From an uncultured bacterium (lineage in GTDB: Bacteria > Patescibacteriota > Minisyncoccia > Phycocordibacterales > PALSA-1337), in assembly GCA_903872035.1 (NCBI GenBank), contig CAIQIZ010000020.1:1-53858 (forward strand): a DNA stretch of 53,858 nucleotides, written 5' to 3'. Made by a program: the position numbers and the translations under genes. Of this stretch, positions 40,749 to 48,668 are shown in pieces (position 1 is the stretch's first letter; each line of letters starts with the position of its first letter). Under the pieces are notes generated by a model. It had not been told where the DNA came from. It did no database searches and was given only the letters and a program-made list of their open reading frames with translations.

Positions 40749-41759
40749 ATGCCTTTAGCCTACAAACAACATTCTGGCAAAGCCGTCGAGACAAACGGCA
40801 TTTTCAAGCATGTTATGGCTATAGCTTTGGATCCGACCGCTTCATTTAAGAGAGGTATTGTTCGTTGTATCGTCAGTAGAGAAGGGGATGTGAGCAAGGC
40901 AGGATATGTCGATCGGAGCGAGATACACTATCTAGCAGGTGATACGCTAGAGCATTTTACTGTAGGAAATGAAATCAAGATTGCTGGCGCGGAAGAAATA
41001 ATAAGGAAGCTATCAAATGATGATCTTGATTTCATCGGCTTAGAAGACCCGGATATCTTTGTTGATGAGATTGCCGGTCTTAAACATGTCTATTTCACTA
41101 TGCCATTTCTACATAAAAGGAAACGCGGGGCACTCATTCATTTAGGGCATGCGTTCGGAAAAGATTTGGATTCGCTCGAGATGGTTATGCCGGTACTTCG
41201 GGAGACAGTCAAGACTGAAGCGGCAAAAGAGCTATCGATAGCGCCCATAAATTCAAAGGGTATGAGATTGAATTTGTTCGAATCTGGTAAAAAGGAGATA
41301 GACTTTGATTATTCGGTTGTGCGTGTCGCCATAGCCAAAGGCATGAGCGGTCCGTGGGAATTTGGCGACATCGTCTTTCATCCCAAGGAACACGGGATCC
41401 CATGGATCGCCGGACATGCCTCTCCTGGACCGTTACTTCCTAAGTCGTTCATAGATATTGGTGAAAAAAAATTGTTGGGCATCATGAATGGTCGCGAAGC
41501 CAATCAACGAGTCGGTAAAGAAATCAAGTATGGAATATTTTCAGTGGGCTTATTTATATATGATTATGAAGTTGGTAAGATAGATTGGGTATCGCCTGAA
41601 CCGCTTATTCGCGACACAGAAGCAGTGACGATCACCTTTGCCAGTCAATTCGTGGAGACAGGAAAGGGCGAGGGGATACTCTATGCTCATGTGGATGATT
41701 CGTTTGTGCGGGCGTATACTTTATACGCTGACGGTCTGAAAACGATGTTACCGAAATGA
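40749..41759 (+). CDS. GH130/GH43-like five-bladed propeller protein
   Basis: 336 aa, cytoplasmic-looking. The repeated short beta segments and the motif FIGLEDPDIFVDEIAG resemble the 'EDPR' blade of GH130 mannoside phosphorylases. GHASPGPLLPKSF, LGIMNGREANQR and FASQFVETGKGEGILYAHVD match later blades. The family cleaves or phosphorolyses beta-mannosides, but the substrate here is unknown, and Arg of the EDPR motif is Asp. It starts 24 nt after the adaptor gene and is probably in the same operon. Confidence 0.6.
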   Translation: MPLAYKQHSGKAVETNGIFKHVMAIALDPTASFKRGIVRCIVSREGDVSKAGYVDRSEIHYLAGDTLEHFTVGNEIKIAGAEEIIRKLSNDDLDFIGLEDPDIFVDEIAGLKHVYFTMPFLHKRKRGALIHLGHAFGKDLDSLEMVMPVLRETVKTEAAKELSIAPINSKGMRLNLFESGKKEIDFDYSVVRVAIAKGMSGPWEFGDIVFHPKEHGIPWIAGHASPGPLLPKSFIDIGEKKLLGIMNGREANQRVGKEIKYGIFSVGLFIYDYEVGKIDWVSPEPLIRDTEAVTITFASQFVETGKGEGILYAHVDDSFVRAYTLYADGLKTMLPK

Positions 41760-41805
41760 TGAATGATTTTTAATTTCTTATTTATAATTTCTAATTTCAA
41801 TATTA

Positions 41806-42540
41806 ATGCCTGCCGCCCCCAACATAATCGAAGTAAAGAATCTTCACAAAGCTTACGAAGATGGGGGAGAGGCGGCCACGGTGGCTCTGAATAAGGTAAC
41901 ATTCAATGTGCGCAAAGGGGAATTCCTAGCCATCATGGGACCATCGGGTTCCGGCAAATCGACATTGCTTCATTTGCTGGGTTTGTTGGACGAGCCGACC
42001 TCGGGTTCATATCATCTGAACGGCAAGAGCATCAAATCTTTTACATCGAATGAACTAGCGCTTTTGCGGAATCGTGAGTTGGGTTTTGTATTCCAGGCCT
42101 TCAATTTGCTCTCGCGGACGTCGGTCTTGGAGAATGTGAAATTGCCTCTCTATTATTCGAAGATTCCAGAACATGAATGGGACAAGCGAGCTCGTGAAGC
42201 AGTGGAATCGGTCGGTTTGGCCAGTCGCATGCATCATAGCCAGTCCGAGTTATCAGGTGGGGAGAAGCAGCGCGTGGCTATCGCTAGGGCACTAGTGACT
42301 GATCCGGAAGTCATCTTCGCTGACGAGCCTACAGGCAACCTCGATTCCAAATCTGGCAAGAATGTCATGGCCATTATTCAGAACCTGAATGAGAAGCATG
42401 GCAAGACCATCGTCCTCATCACTCACGAGACTTCTACGGCTGACCACGCTGAGCGCATCATCCATCTCATGGACGGGGAGATAGAAAGCGACGTTCGAGT
42501 CCGCAACAGGCTGACGGCGGAGGATGAGTTCGTGAAATAG
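41806..42540 (+). CDS. MacB/LolD-type ABC transporter ATPase
   Basis: 244 aa stand-alone ATPase. Walker [18 protein letters not shown]-loop [10 protein letters not shown], signature [16 protein letters not shown], Walker [13 protein letters not shown], and H-loop [16 protein letters not shown]. The sequence is typical of ATPases that drive MacB or LolCE-like mechanotransmission permeases. No permease gene follows: the next gene is on the other strand. It probably works with the adaptor at 39183 and a permease encoded elsewhere. Confidence 0.9.
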   Translation: MPAAPNIIEVKNLHKAYEDGGEAATVALNKVTFNVRKGEFLAIMGPSGSGKSTLLHLLGLLDEPTSGSYHLNGKSIKSFTSNELALLRNRELGFVFQAFNLLSRTSVLENVKLPLYYSKIPEHEWDKRAREAVESVGLASRMHHSQSELSGGEKQRVAIARALVTDPEVIFADEPTGNLDSKSGKNVMAIIQNLNEKHGKTIVLITHETSTADHAERIIHLMDGEIESDVRVRNRLTAEDEFVK

Positions 42541-42550
42541 CGATTTAGAT

Positions 42551-42578
42551 ACAAAAATGCCGACCGGAGGCGGTCGGC
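42551..42578 (-). terminator. Terminator of the minus-strand gene at 42588
   Basis: GCCGACC and GGTCGGC pair around a 6-nt loop. On the minus strand ATTTTTGT follows directly. On the plus strand there is no T-run. Confidence 0.7.
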
Positions 42579-42587
42579 AGGCAGAGA

Positions 42588-42980
42588 TCAGCATTTCTCT
42601 AGGCGGAGAATCTCATCTTGGAATACTACGAATATCGGATCAATTTTGAATTTCGTACCAATCAGATCGGCCAGACCGGTCAATGCGCCTGTGACGATGG
42701 CGTCGGTAAGGTCTGCGTACGTGATCGGATCGACGAAACCTTCGTAAGTAGCCCAGGGCTCCTGGATAGCGATGCTTTCACGAATGTCTTGTTTTGGCGC
42801 AGAAGACCATGTGCCGGGCAAAAATATATGTCCGGCGACCTTTGAATCATGTAGCCACTTCCTGCTAGTCTCTTCAACTTCGCAGAGCGGGACGTGCTGA
42901 TGCACACCGGAGTTCACGACCAAGCTGAACATTATTTGGAAGGGACGATAGGTGACGACTTGATTTGTTATTCTTAGCAT
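42588..42980 (-). CDS. Hypothetical protein, 130 aa
   Basis: Not recognised. Soluble, with strands suggested by YRPFQIMFSLVVNSGVHQHV and a charged middle (CEVEETSRKWLHDSKVAGHI). It ends IFVVFQDEILRLEKC. The intact frame and the strong terminator just after it support a real gene. It stands alone between the ATPase and another minus-strand hypothetical gene. Confidence 0.5.
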   Translation of the reverse strand: MLRITNQVVTYRPFQIMFSLVVNSGVHQHVPLCEVEETSRKWLHDSKVAGHIFLPGTWSSAPKQDIRESIAIQEPWATYEGFVDPITYADLTDAIVTGALTGLADLIGTKFKIDPIFVVFQDEILRLEKC

Positions 42981-43059
42981 ATAACGTACCTCTGTCTAAC
43001 AGACTACGGATATTGTTGGTGAATAGCAAGGTGATAGGAGCTGCTAATCATTTGTCGAC

Positions 43060-43093
43060 AAAAAAACCGCATAATCTCTGGAAGATTTTGCGG
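43060..43093 (-). terminator. Terminator of the minus-strand gene at 43128
   Basis: On the minus strand CCGCAAAATCT, loop TCC, AGAGATTATGCGG with one mismatch, then seven T residues. Confidence 0.75.
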
Positions 43094-43127
43094 ATGTTTT
43101 CCTGTTGCGGAGAAAAATTAAAGTTGC

Positions 43128-43463
43128 TCACTTGGCTGAATAGGCGGGCTTCTCGTGCTTGCGAGCCCAATTGATCCAGGTACTAGTAGGCTCAAATATT
43201 TCTGGCCTATCGGAAGCCTCGATAGCTTCACCAATATCGCGCAGAGCACATCTCCAAGCTGTTTCAATGACTGGGTCTAAAGCGATCGATTCGGAGAGAT
43301 GATCGGCGATGGCTGCCAGAACGGAGGCTTCTCGCTTCTTGAGCTCTTGCATGGCGCTAGATCGACGCCTACGAGGGAGGAAGCCGTATTGGTCGTGGCC
43401 CATCTCTTTTTCATAAAGAGCGATGAGTTCATCAGTCTCCAAGCGGGAAGTGTTGTGCTGCAT
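43128..43463 (-). CDS. Hypothetical protein, 111 aa
   Basis: Not recognised. Mostly helical and charged: MQHNTSRLETDELIALYEKE, GFLPRRRRSSAMQELKKREA, and a Trp-rich end (STWINWARKHEKP). No membrane segment. It has its own terminator and is divergent from the ABC-F gene, from which it is separated by 108 bp. Confidence 0.5.
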   Translation of the reverse strand: MQHNTSRLETDELIALYEKEMGHDQYGFLPRRRRSSAMQELKKREASVLAAIADHLSESIALDPVIETAWRCALRDIGEAIEASDRPEIFEPTSTWINWARKHEKPAYSAK

Positions 43464-43571
43464 AAATCGGTTTTGTTGGGAACTTTCTACTTCCGCTACA
43501 CTACCACCGGACTGATCTTAAATCAACGTCAAACTAGCCATAACCTCGAAAATGACGTATTGTGTACATTC

Positions 43572-45248
43572 ATGTCAAAATCAAACAAACAGTCGAAGTT
43601 CGGCCAGAATGAATTTGCCGGCGACACGATCATTCGCTTCGAGGGCGTATCTTTCGAATACGGGCATAATAAGCCGATCCTAGACGAGGCTAGCTTCACT
43701 GTGCGCCAAGGGACGAAGATAACTCTCATGGGCCAGAACGGAGCGGGCAAGACGACCATATTTGGATTGGTTTTGGGTGCTGGCGGCCAAGAAGGGTACA
43801 AGCCGGAAAGCGGGGAGATCCACATAACGAATGAAGCGACCATAGCCACAGCCAAGCAGGTGATCCCGCGGGCAGACTTGGAATTGACAGTCAGGGAATT
43901 TTTCGCCAAAGCAATGGAGAGCGGTGGCAGGTCTAAGGTATATGATCTGGATGTGCGTATTAGTGAGGTCTTAGAAGTTGTGAACTTGAAAGTTGGCCAT
44001 GGATTGAAGATGGGGGGCGGAGAGTCTTTTTCTCAACATAGTAAAAGTGGCGGAAAATCCGCCACTTTCACAAAGGTGTCTGAGGGAGATGTGTCGGAAG
44101 CGGGCCACTCAAAATCGGCGCCCCTGCATGGCGACAAATTAGACCGTCTCATGAAGACATTTTCCGGCGGACAACAGGCTCGGCTCCTCTTGGCGTCAGC
44201 CTTGATCCAAGATCCAGATATCCTGCTTCTCGACGAGCCGACCAACAATCTCGACAAAGCTGGCATAGAGCACTTGACCAAGTTCCTGATCGATTATCAA
44301 AAAACTTGCATAGTGATTTCTCACGACGCGGACTTTCTAAATGCATTCACGCATGGCGTTCTCTACTTGGATGTGCACACACGCAAGGTTGAGCAATACG
44401 TCGGTGACTACAAGGATGTAGTCGAGGAGATCTCGGCGCGCATCGAAAAGGAGAATATGGAGAATGCACGACTGGAAAAAGAGATCGAAGCCAAAAAGTA
44501 CCAAGCCGGAGTCTTCGCTCAGAAGGGCGGTCAGATGCGTCTAGTGGCCAAGCGGATGCGTGAGAAGGCGGAGGAGCTTTCGGAGGAGATCGTGGATGTG
44601 CGTAAGGAAGATAAGACTATAAAGCAGTTCACCATTCCGGCCCAGCCGGATATCATCGGCGATGTTATCAGTATCGATTCGTATAGCATGATCAGTCCGA
44701 CGAAGCACAAGCCGGTGAATGTGGCTTGTCATGTGAAGCTCCGCAAGAAACAGCATTTGCTAATAACTGGACCAAATGGGATAGGAAAGTCGACGCTTCT
44801 CGAGAAGATTGTGGCGGCGCAGGAGAAGGATATTTCCATCGCTCCGGGAATCCGGGTCGGCTATTATCGCCAAGATTTCTCCATGATGGATTTCAATGAC
44901 ACGGTCTACGAATCGTTGGAGAAGATCGTCAGGGCTACGGAAGGCCGCTTGATCGAGACAGAACTGAGAGCCACGGCGGCTAGCTTCCTCATAGGTGCTG
45001 ATGCTATCCATACGAAGATCGGTTCGCTTTCGGAAGGTCAGAAAGGCTTGGTAGCTTTCGCTCGCTTGGTCCTGCAGAAACCTGGACTGCTCATTCTCGA
45101 CGAACCAACCAACCACATCAATTTCCGTCACTTACCAGTCATTGCCAAAGCTCTCGATGCTTACGAGGGCGCGATGATCCTTGTCAGTCACGTGCCGACA
45201 TTCGTGGAGCAGATAAGGATAGATGAGGTTCTTCAGATGGGGAAGTGA
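43572..45248 (+). CDS. ABC-F family ATPase (ribosome-associated type)
   Basis: 558 aa, two ABC domains on one chain and no membrane segment. First domain: MGQNGAGKTTIFGLV, signature TFSGGQQARLLLASAL, Walker B ILLLDEPTNNLD. Linker: charged helices (EISARIEKENMENARLEKEI) as in ABC-F P-site-tRNA interaction motifs. Second domain: TGPNGIGKSTLLEKI, SLSEGQKGLVAFARLVL, LLILDEPTNHIN. An extra loop of about 35 residues before the first signature (SKSGGKSATFTKVSEGDVSE) contains a palindromic DNA insertion. The open frame runs further upstream, but the ATG at 43572 fits the family and a -10-like TATTGT lies 8 nt before it. Confidence 0.88.
   Translation: MSKSNKQSKFGQNEFAGDTIIRFEGVSFEYGHNKPILDEASFTVRQGTKITLMGQNGAGKTTIFGLVLGAGGQEGYKPESGEIHITNEATIATAKQVIPRADLELTVREFFAKAMESGGRSKVYDLDVRISEVLEVVNLKVGHGLKMGGGESFSQHSKSGGKSATFTKVSEGDVSEAGHSKSAPLHGDKLDRLMKTFSGGQQARLLLASALIQDPDILLLDEPTNNLDKAGIEHLTKFLIDYQKTCIVISHDADFLNAFTHGVLYLDVHTRKVEQYVGDYKDVVEEISARIEKENMENARLEKEIEAKKYQAGVFAQKGGQMRLVAKRMREKAEELSEEIVDVRKEDKTIKQFTIPAQPDIIGDVISIDSYSMISPTKHKPVNVACHVKLRKKQHLLITGPNGIGKSTLLEKIVAAQEKDISIAPGIRVGYYRQDFSMMDFNDTVYESLEKIVRATEGRLIETELRATAASFLIGADAIHTKIGSLSEGQKGLVAFARLVLQKPGLLILDEPTNHINFRHLPVIAKALDAYEGAMILVSHVPTFVEQIRIDEVLQMGK
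44044..44068 (+). repeat. Perfect palindrome inside the ABC-F coding sequence
   Basis: AAAGTGGCGGA, AAA, TCCGCCACTTT: an 11-bp perfect inverted repeat that looks like an intergenic hairpin but is in frame, encoding KSGGKSATF in a non-conserved loop (about residues 158-166). Confidence 0.75.
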
Positions 45249-45296
45249 TTCTCGGCCGTTTTACAAATGTGAAAAGAATGGTATTGTGAGTGAAGA

Positions 45297-45803
45297 ATGA
45301 AAATTAAATACCCTGAGATAGCAGCTGCGATCATGGCCATGGTCAAAATCGACCAGAAGGTCAGGTTCAAGAACAACAAGGATGGAAAGGTGTGGAATAG
45401 GCAAATCGATATCCGTAACACCAAAAATCTCGCAAAGGTCATTCGATCAATCGGTTGGCCGACTCGTTCGAAGGTTGGTAAGAGAGCGTCTCATGGAGCC
45501 TGGCTCCTTGCACAACACGCTGATCTGGATAGGCACTTCCAGCATTTATGCTTCCTTTCGATGAAGTCTGAAAAACCGCCGGAAGTCGAACGTAGAGATG
45601 TTGCTCATCTGGAAGATCGAGTTAGGCGGGGTTTTGGCCTTCGTCAGACGTACGGAACGGAGTTCACTCAAATAGACGGAAAGCATGTCCCACTACCGAT
45701 CGAAGATTCCGCCAATGTGAGCCGCCGTCGCAAGACTATGGGGCTCGATACTTTGCGTCAGAACATTGCCAGGATGTACAAGAAATTTCCAATTAAGAAG
45801 TGA
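45297..45803 (+). CDS. DUF6624-like protein
   Basis: 168 aa, cytoplasmic. The pattern IIRSIGWPTRSKVG (here VIRSIGWPTRSKVGKRASHG), AWLLAQHADLDRHFQ, and LEDRVRRGFGLRQTYGTEF matches the DUF6624 family, which has conserved Trp, His-Ala-Asp and Asp-Arg/Gly-Gln-Tyr-Gly positions. The biochemical role of the family is not known to me. -10-like TATTGT ends 9 nt before the ATG. A strong terminator follows. Confidence 0.7.
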   Translation: MKIKYPEIAAAIMAMVKIDQKVRFKNNKDGKVWNRQIDIRNTKNLAKVIRSIGWPTRSKVGKRASHGAWLLAQHADLDRHFQHLCFLSMKSEKPPEVERRDVAHLEDRVRRGFGLRQTYGTEFTQIDGKHVPLPIEDSANVSRRRKTMGLDTLRQNIARMYKKFPIKK

Positions 45804-45826
45804 CGTCAGTTTCAAATTTAGTACAC

Positions 45827-45856
45827 GGTCTGCTTTCAGTAAGCAGGCCATTTTTG
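45827..45856 (+). terminator. Intrinsic terminator after the DUF6624-like gene
   Basis: GGTCTGCTT, loop TCAGT, AAGCAGGCC with one G-U pair, then ATTTTTG. Confidence 0.8.
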
Positions 45857-45913
45857 TTTATATCATTATATGAAACGTATCCACTGCTTATGGTGCCTAA
45901 GTCAAGGATGTGC

Positions 45914-45928
45914 GATATGATTCAAATA
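45914..45928 (+). promoter_or_regulatory. -10 box that fixes the Pif1 start, leaderless
   Basis: TATGAT (45916-45921) ends 6 nt before the ATG at 45928. A GTG at 45910 in the same frame lies upstream of this box and is less likely. Confidence 0.5.
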
Positions 45929-47523
45929 TGAAAGCTTCGCCTACCACCAAATCCCCCCTAACTTGGAGTCCGGAAGCTATGGAAGCACTGCGGATCATGA
46001 ATGAGACCGGCGAGGATCTATTCTTGACCGGAAGGGCGGGGACGGGGAAGTCGACACTGCTCACGGAATTCCGCAGGCAGACCAAGAAGCGTGTGGCGGT
46101 GCTGGCGCCGACAGGAGTGGCGGCGGTCAATGTGGGCGGGCAGACCATACATTCATTCTGCGGATTCAAGCCAGATATCACTCTGAAGAAAGTTAAAAAG
46201 CTCGGCGCTGACAGCAAGAAGGCCAAGGTCCTCGATAGGCTCGACACCATCATTGTCGATGAGATATCCATGACACGGGCGGACATCTTGGATTGCTTCG
46301 AGAAATTCTTGCGCGTAAATAGGAGGGGCAAAGACGGCGGTCCCGGCCGGCCCTTCGGCGGCATACAGATGATCTTCATCGGCGATCTCTACCAATTGCC
46401 ACCGGTCGTCGCATCGTCGGAGAAGCAGGCATTCGAGACGCTTTACAAGAGCCCGTATTTCTTCGACGCCAAATCTTTCGATCATGGCAAATTCCATTTC
46501 ATCGAGCTGGAGAAAGTCTATCGCCAGTCAGATGGGAATTTCATCCGTCTCTTGAATTCCATCAGGAACAATAGTGTGGGCGATGCGGAGTTCGCGGAAT
46601 TGAATGTGAGATATGAGGCGGGCAGCAAAAGCAGGGGCATGAAAAGTGCTGCTAAGGGGAAGATCAAAGTCTGTCTGACATCCACCAACGCCAAAGCCAC
46701 AGAGATAAACGAAGCCAAACTGGACGAATTGCCGGGCAATGAAATCGTCTTTACTGCCACAGTATCAGGGAGATTCGAGCGTTCGCACATGCCGACTGAC
46801 GAAGTCTTACGACTCAAAGAAGGAGCACAAGTCATGCTTCTCAACAATGACGCTGAAGGCAGATGGGTCAACGGGACAATGGGAGTCGTCGAGGGAATAG
46901 ATGAATTCGAGGGAATAACTGTAAAGTTGGAGACTGGCGATAGCTATGTCGTCACCGAGAATGAGTGGGACGTCTTCGAATACCGCGTGGAAGGAGGAGA
47001 TCTGCGGACATCGACAGTCGGCTCATTTACCCAGTATCCATTGAAGCTGGCTTGGGCGCTGACCATCCACAAGAGCCAAGGTAAGACTTTCGACGAAGTG
47101 GTCATAGACTTGGGCCGGGGGACATTCGCTCACGGACAGCTGTATGTGGCGCTCTCCAGATGCCGAACTTTAGGCGGGATAACTCTCCGTCAGCCGCTCC
47201 GCAAGCAACATGTCATCATGGATTGGCGGGTAGTGCGCTTCGTCACATCGCTCCAATACGCCAAGTCTGAAGAGATATGCTCCATAGACGAGCGCATCGG
47301 CATGATTGAAAAGGCCATCGCTACCGGCTCGGCCCTCGCGATCACTTACCTCAAGAACAATGACGAGAAATCGCGTCGAGTCATCGAACCGCAAAAGATC
47401 GGCGAGATGGAATTCAAAGGAGAGAAGTATTTGGGAGTTGAGGCATATTGCCGCTTGCGTAAGTCGGTCAGAGTCTTCCGGGTAGATAGGATGGTGGAGA
47501 TGAGGGAAGTAACAACGCATTGA
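45928..47523 (+). CDS. Pif1-like DNA helicase with C-terminal WYL-like domain
   Basis: 531 aa SF1B 5'-3' helicase. Motif I LTGRAGTGKSTLL, Ia VAVLAPTGVAAVNVGGQTIH, II IIVDEISMTRAD, III FIGDLYQLPPV, IV VYRQSD, and V/VI ALTIHKSQGKTFDEVVIDLG with YVALSRCRTLGGI. After the helicase core, residues 469-531 (ITYLKNNDEKSRRVIEPQKI, GEKYLGVEAYCRLRKSVRVF, RVDRM) match the strand pattern of a WYL domain, a ligand-binding module found in regulators and defence genes. The helicase may thus respond to a nucleic-acid or nucleotide ligand. Confidence 0.88.
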   Translation: MKASPTTKSPLTWSPEAMEALRIMNETGEDLFLTGRAGTGKSTLLTEFRRQTKKRVAVLAPTGVAAVNVGGQTIHSFCGFKPDITLKKVKKLGADSKKAKVLDRLDTIIVDEISMTRADILDCFEKFLRVNRRGKDGGPGRPFGGIQMIFIGDLYQLPPVVASSEKQAFETLYKSPYFFDAKSFDHGKFHFIELEKVYRQSDGNFIRLLNSIRNNSVGDAEFAELNVRYEAGSKSRGMKSAAKGKIKVCLTSTNAKATEINEAKLDELPGNEIVFTATVSGRFERSHMPTDEVLRLKEGAQVMLLNNDAEGRWVNGTMGVVEGIDEFEGITVKLETGDSYVVTENEWDVFEYRVEGGDLRTSTVGSFTQYPLKLAWALTIHKSQGKTFDEVVIDLGRGTFAHGQLYVALSRCRTLGGITLRQPLRKQHVIMDWRVVRFVTSLQYAKSEEICSIDERIGMIEKAIATGSALAITYLKNNDEKSRRVIEPQKIGEMEFKGEKYLGVEAYCRLRKSVRVFRVDRMVEMREVTTH

Positions 47524-47549
47524 CTTTGAGCTCATTTGGGCCATATAAT
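47520..47549 (+). promoter_or_regulatory. Consensus-like promoter of the candidate small RNA
   Basis: TTGACT, an 18-nt spacer and TATAAT (47544-47549). The -35 box overlaps the Pif1 stop codon. The predicted start, seven bases after TATAAT, is G47556, the first base of the RNA's closing stem. It is one of the best matches to a sigma70 promoter in the window. Confidence 0.65.
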
Positions 47550-47555
47550 ACTGGC

Positions 47556-47629
47556 GTGTCCGTGGGCGCAAGCCCCTTTCGATCAAATCGTGACGGACAC
47601 ATCAAAGAGCCTCTGAAAAGGGGTTTTTT
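47556..47629 (+). ncRNA. Candidate structured small RNA, about 74 nt
   Basis: The sequence folds into a three-way junction: P1 GTGTCCGT (47556-47563) with ACGGACAC (47593-47600); P2 GGGC-GCAA-GCCC (47564-47575), a GNRA tetraloop; P3 CGAT-CAA-ATCG (47580-47590). A terminator-like CCTC-TGAAAA-GGGG and six T residues follow. CCCCTTT (47573-47579) can also pair with AAAGGGG (47617-47623), which would break P2 and the terminator, so a switch is possible. The downstream gene is on the other strand, so this is a free-standing RNA or the 3' end of the helicase mRNA. It matches no RNA family I recognise. Confidence 0.5.
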
Positions 47630-47634
47630 GATGT

Positions 47635-48018
47635 CTACTTTACATTCATGACGCTCCAGAAGTGCATTTTGCCATTACCGATCCGTCGGACGATGACTCT
47701 TATTTTGAGAGTACCTTTGCCTATAGTAGCGCATAGTGCCCAGTATTCGCTCTTATCGATCTTCCTATGACTCTCGATCATTGATGCTTTAATAAGAACA
47801 GTCCTAACATGAGGCAGAAAGTTGAGCTTATGTACCTGTTCTGCCTGTGTTCGTGCTTTGTGCTCCAAATGAAAACGCAAGTGGTTGAATCCGTCGGTAG
47901 TGAATGAGATCGTCTCATTCAAGCAGGGACAAAAAAGCGGAGTAAATCTTTTATACTCCGCCCGGCGCTTCTTAAGTAATTTATAATACTGGTCAGGTGG
48001 CAATTTATTTTGTATCAA
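47635..48018 (-). CDS. Possible BECR-fold (barnase/EndoU/RelE-like) nuclease
   Basis: 127 aa, basic. The pattern FTTDGFNHLRFHLEHKARTQ, EQVHKLNFLPHVRTVL, YWALCATIG and IRVIVRRIGNGKMHFWSVMN recalls small phage-type barnase-EndoU-ColicinE5/D-RelE-like nuclease domains, with candidate catalytic His in FNHL, Arg in VRRIG and His in MHFWSV. No antitoxin gene is adjacent. The family assignment is from memory of the pattern and needs a profile search; otherwise it is a hypothetical protein. Confidence 0.4.
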   Translation of the reverse strand: MIQNKLPPDQYYKLLKKRRAEYKRFTPLFCPCLNETISFTTDGFNHLRFHLEHKARTQAEQVHKLNFLPHVRTVLIKASMIESHRKIDKSEYWALCATIGKGTLKIRVIVRRIGNGKMHFWSVMNVK

Positions 48019-48083
48019 AAAACACCGCGGTGCGATGTCCTTTGAGGAAAATTATATACCTATAGATGATTGGGTCAAGAAGA

Positions 48084-48100
48084 ATGATATACTTTCCCTA
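48084..48100 (+). promoter_or_regulatory. Extended -10 leaderless promoter
   Basis: TGA plus TATACT (48088-48093) ends 6 nt before the ATG at 48100. It is nearly the same box as that before the gene at 22988. Confidence 0.55.
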
Positions 48101-48636
48101 TGGACCAGGATTCTCCACAGACAGACGTTCCACAACCGGATAACACAACACCGATCGAACCACCGGTGGCGGCAGTCGCGTCTGATTCGGATACGCCGAC
48201 GGACGCTTCGATTTCCGCTCCAATTGATTCCGACCAAACTTCTTCGGTTCCCACCGCTGCTCCCGTCGCTAATCCTGCCGATGTTCCCGTGGCCGCGCCG
48301 ATTGTAACGCCGGATCCATCTCCCATAACGACGCCCGCGCCAGTTCCAGCGGCGAGATCTTCGCAGTCAGTTCTCGGAAATAAAGCATCGACCATAGACA
48401 AAGAAACATTCATTAGGCTCGGCCATGAGGGACGACGGAAAAAGAAGGAAGCCAAGTTGGAGCGCATCATGAAGGAAGCGGCCAAAAGGGGACATTTGAA
48501 TAGCCGGGAAGCGGCAGTGGCAGCGGAGATCTCATTGCGGACAGCGGAATGTTATCTAAATGACCTGGTCGCGGCCGGGCGATTGGTTCGGCATAGTGCG
48601 GGGAATGAGACGGAGTATGTAGTCGGAATTAATTAA
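48100..48636 (+). CDS. Protein with disordered Pro/Ala/Thr tail and C-terminal winged-helix-like domain
   Basis: 178 aa. The first 85 residues are acidic and Pro/Ala/Thr/Ser-rich (PQPDNTTPIEPPVAAVASDS), surely disordered. After a basic helix (HEGRRKKKEAKLERIMKEAA) comes a helix-turn-helix-like segment, LNSREAAVAAEISLRTAECY, then LNDLVAAGRLVRHSAGN and a wing (ETEYVVGIN). It is probably a DNA-binding or scaffolding protein; the target is unknown. Its start codon is its probable transcription start. Confidence 0.6.
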   Translation: MDQDSPQTDVPQPDNTTPIEPPVAAVASDSDTPTDASISAPIDSDQTSSVPTAAPVANPADVPVAAPIVTPDPSPITTPAPVPAARSSQSVLGNKASTIDKETFIRLGHEGRRKKKEAKLERIMKEAAKRGHLNSREAAVAAEISLRTAECYLNDLVAAGRLVRHSAGNETEYVVGIN

Positions 48637-48650
48637 AAGTTGTGGTGATA

Positions 48651-48668
48651 GTGCTATAATCCTCGTTA
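48651..48668 (+). promoter_or_regulatory. Extended -10 leaderless promoter
   Basis: TGC plus TATAAT (48655-48660) ends 7 nt before the ATG at 48668. Confidence 0.6.

Noticed and set aside
43299-43571. Longer ABC-F protein starting at 43299
   Set aside because: The extra N-terminal residues are antisense to the 111-aa gene and unlike ABC-F sequences; the ATG at 43572 has a -10 box at leaderless distance.
47556-47600. The small RNA candidate as a tRNA-like molecule
   Set aside because: The acceptor-like stem encloses only 29 nt and two short arms; there is no anticodon loop, and no CCA or T-loop consensus.
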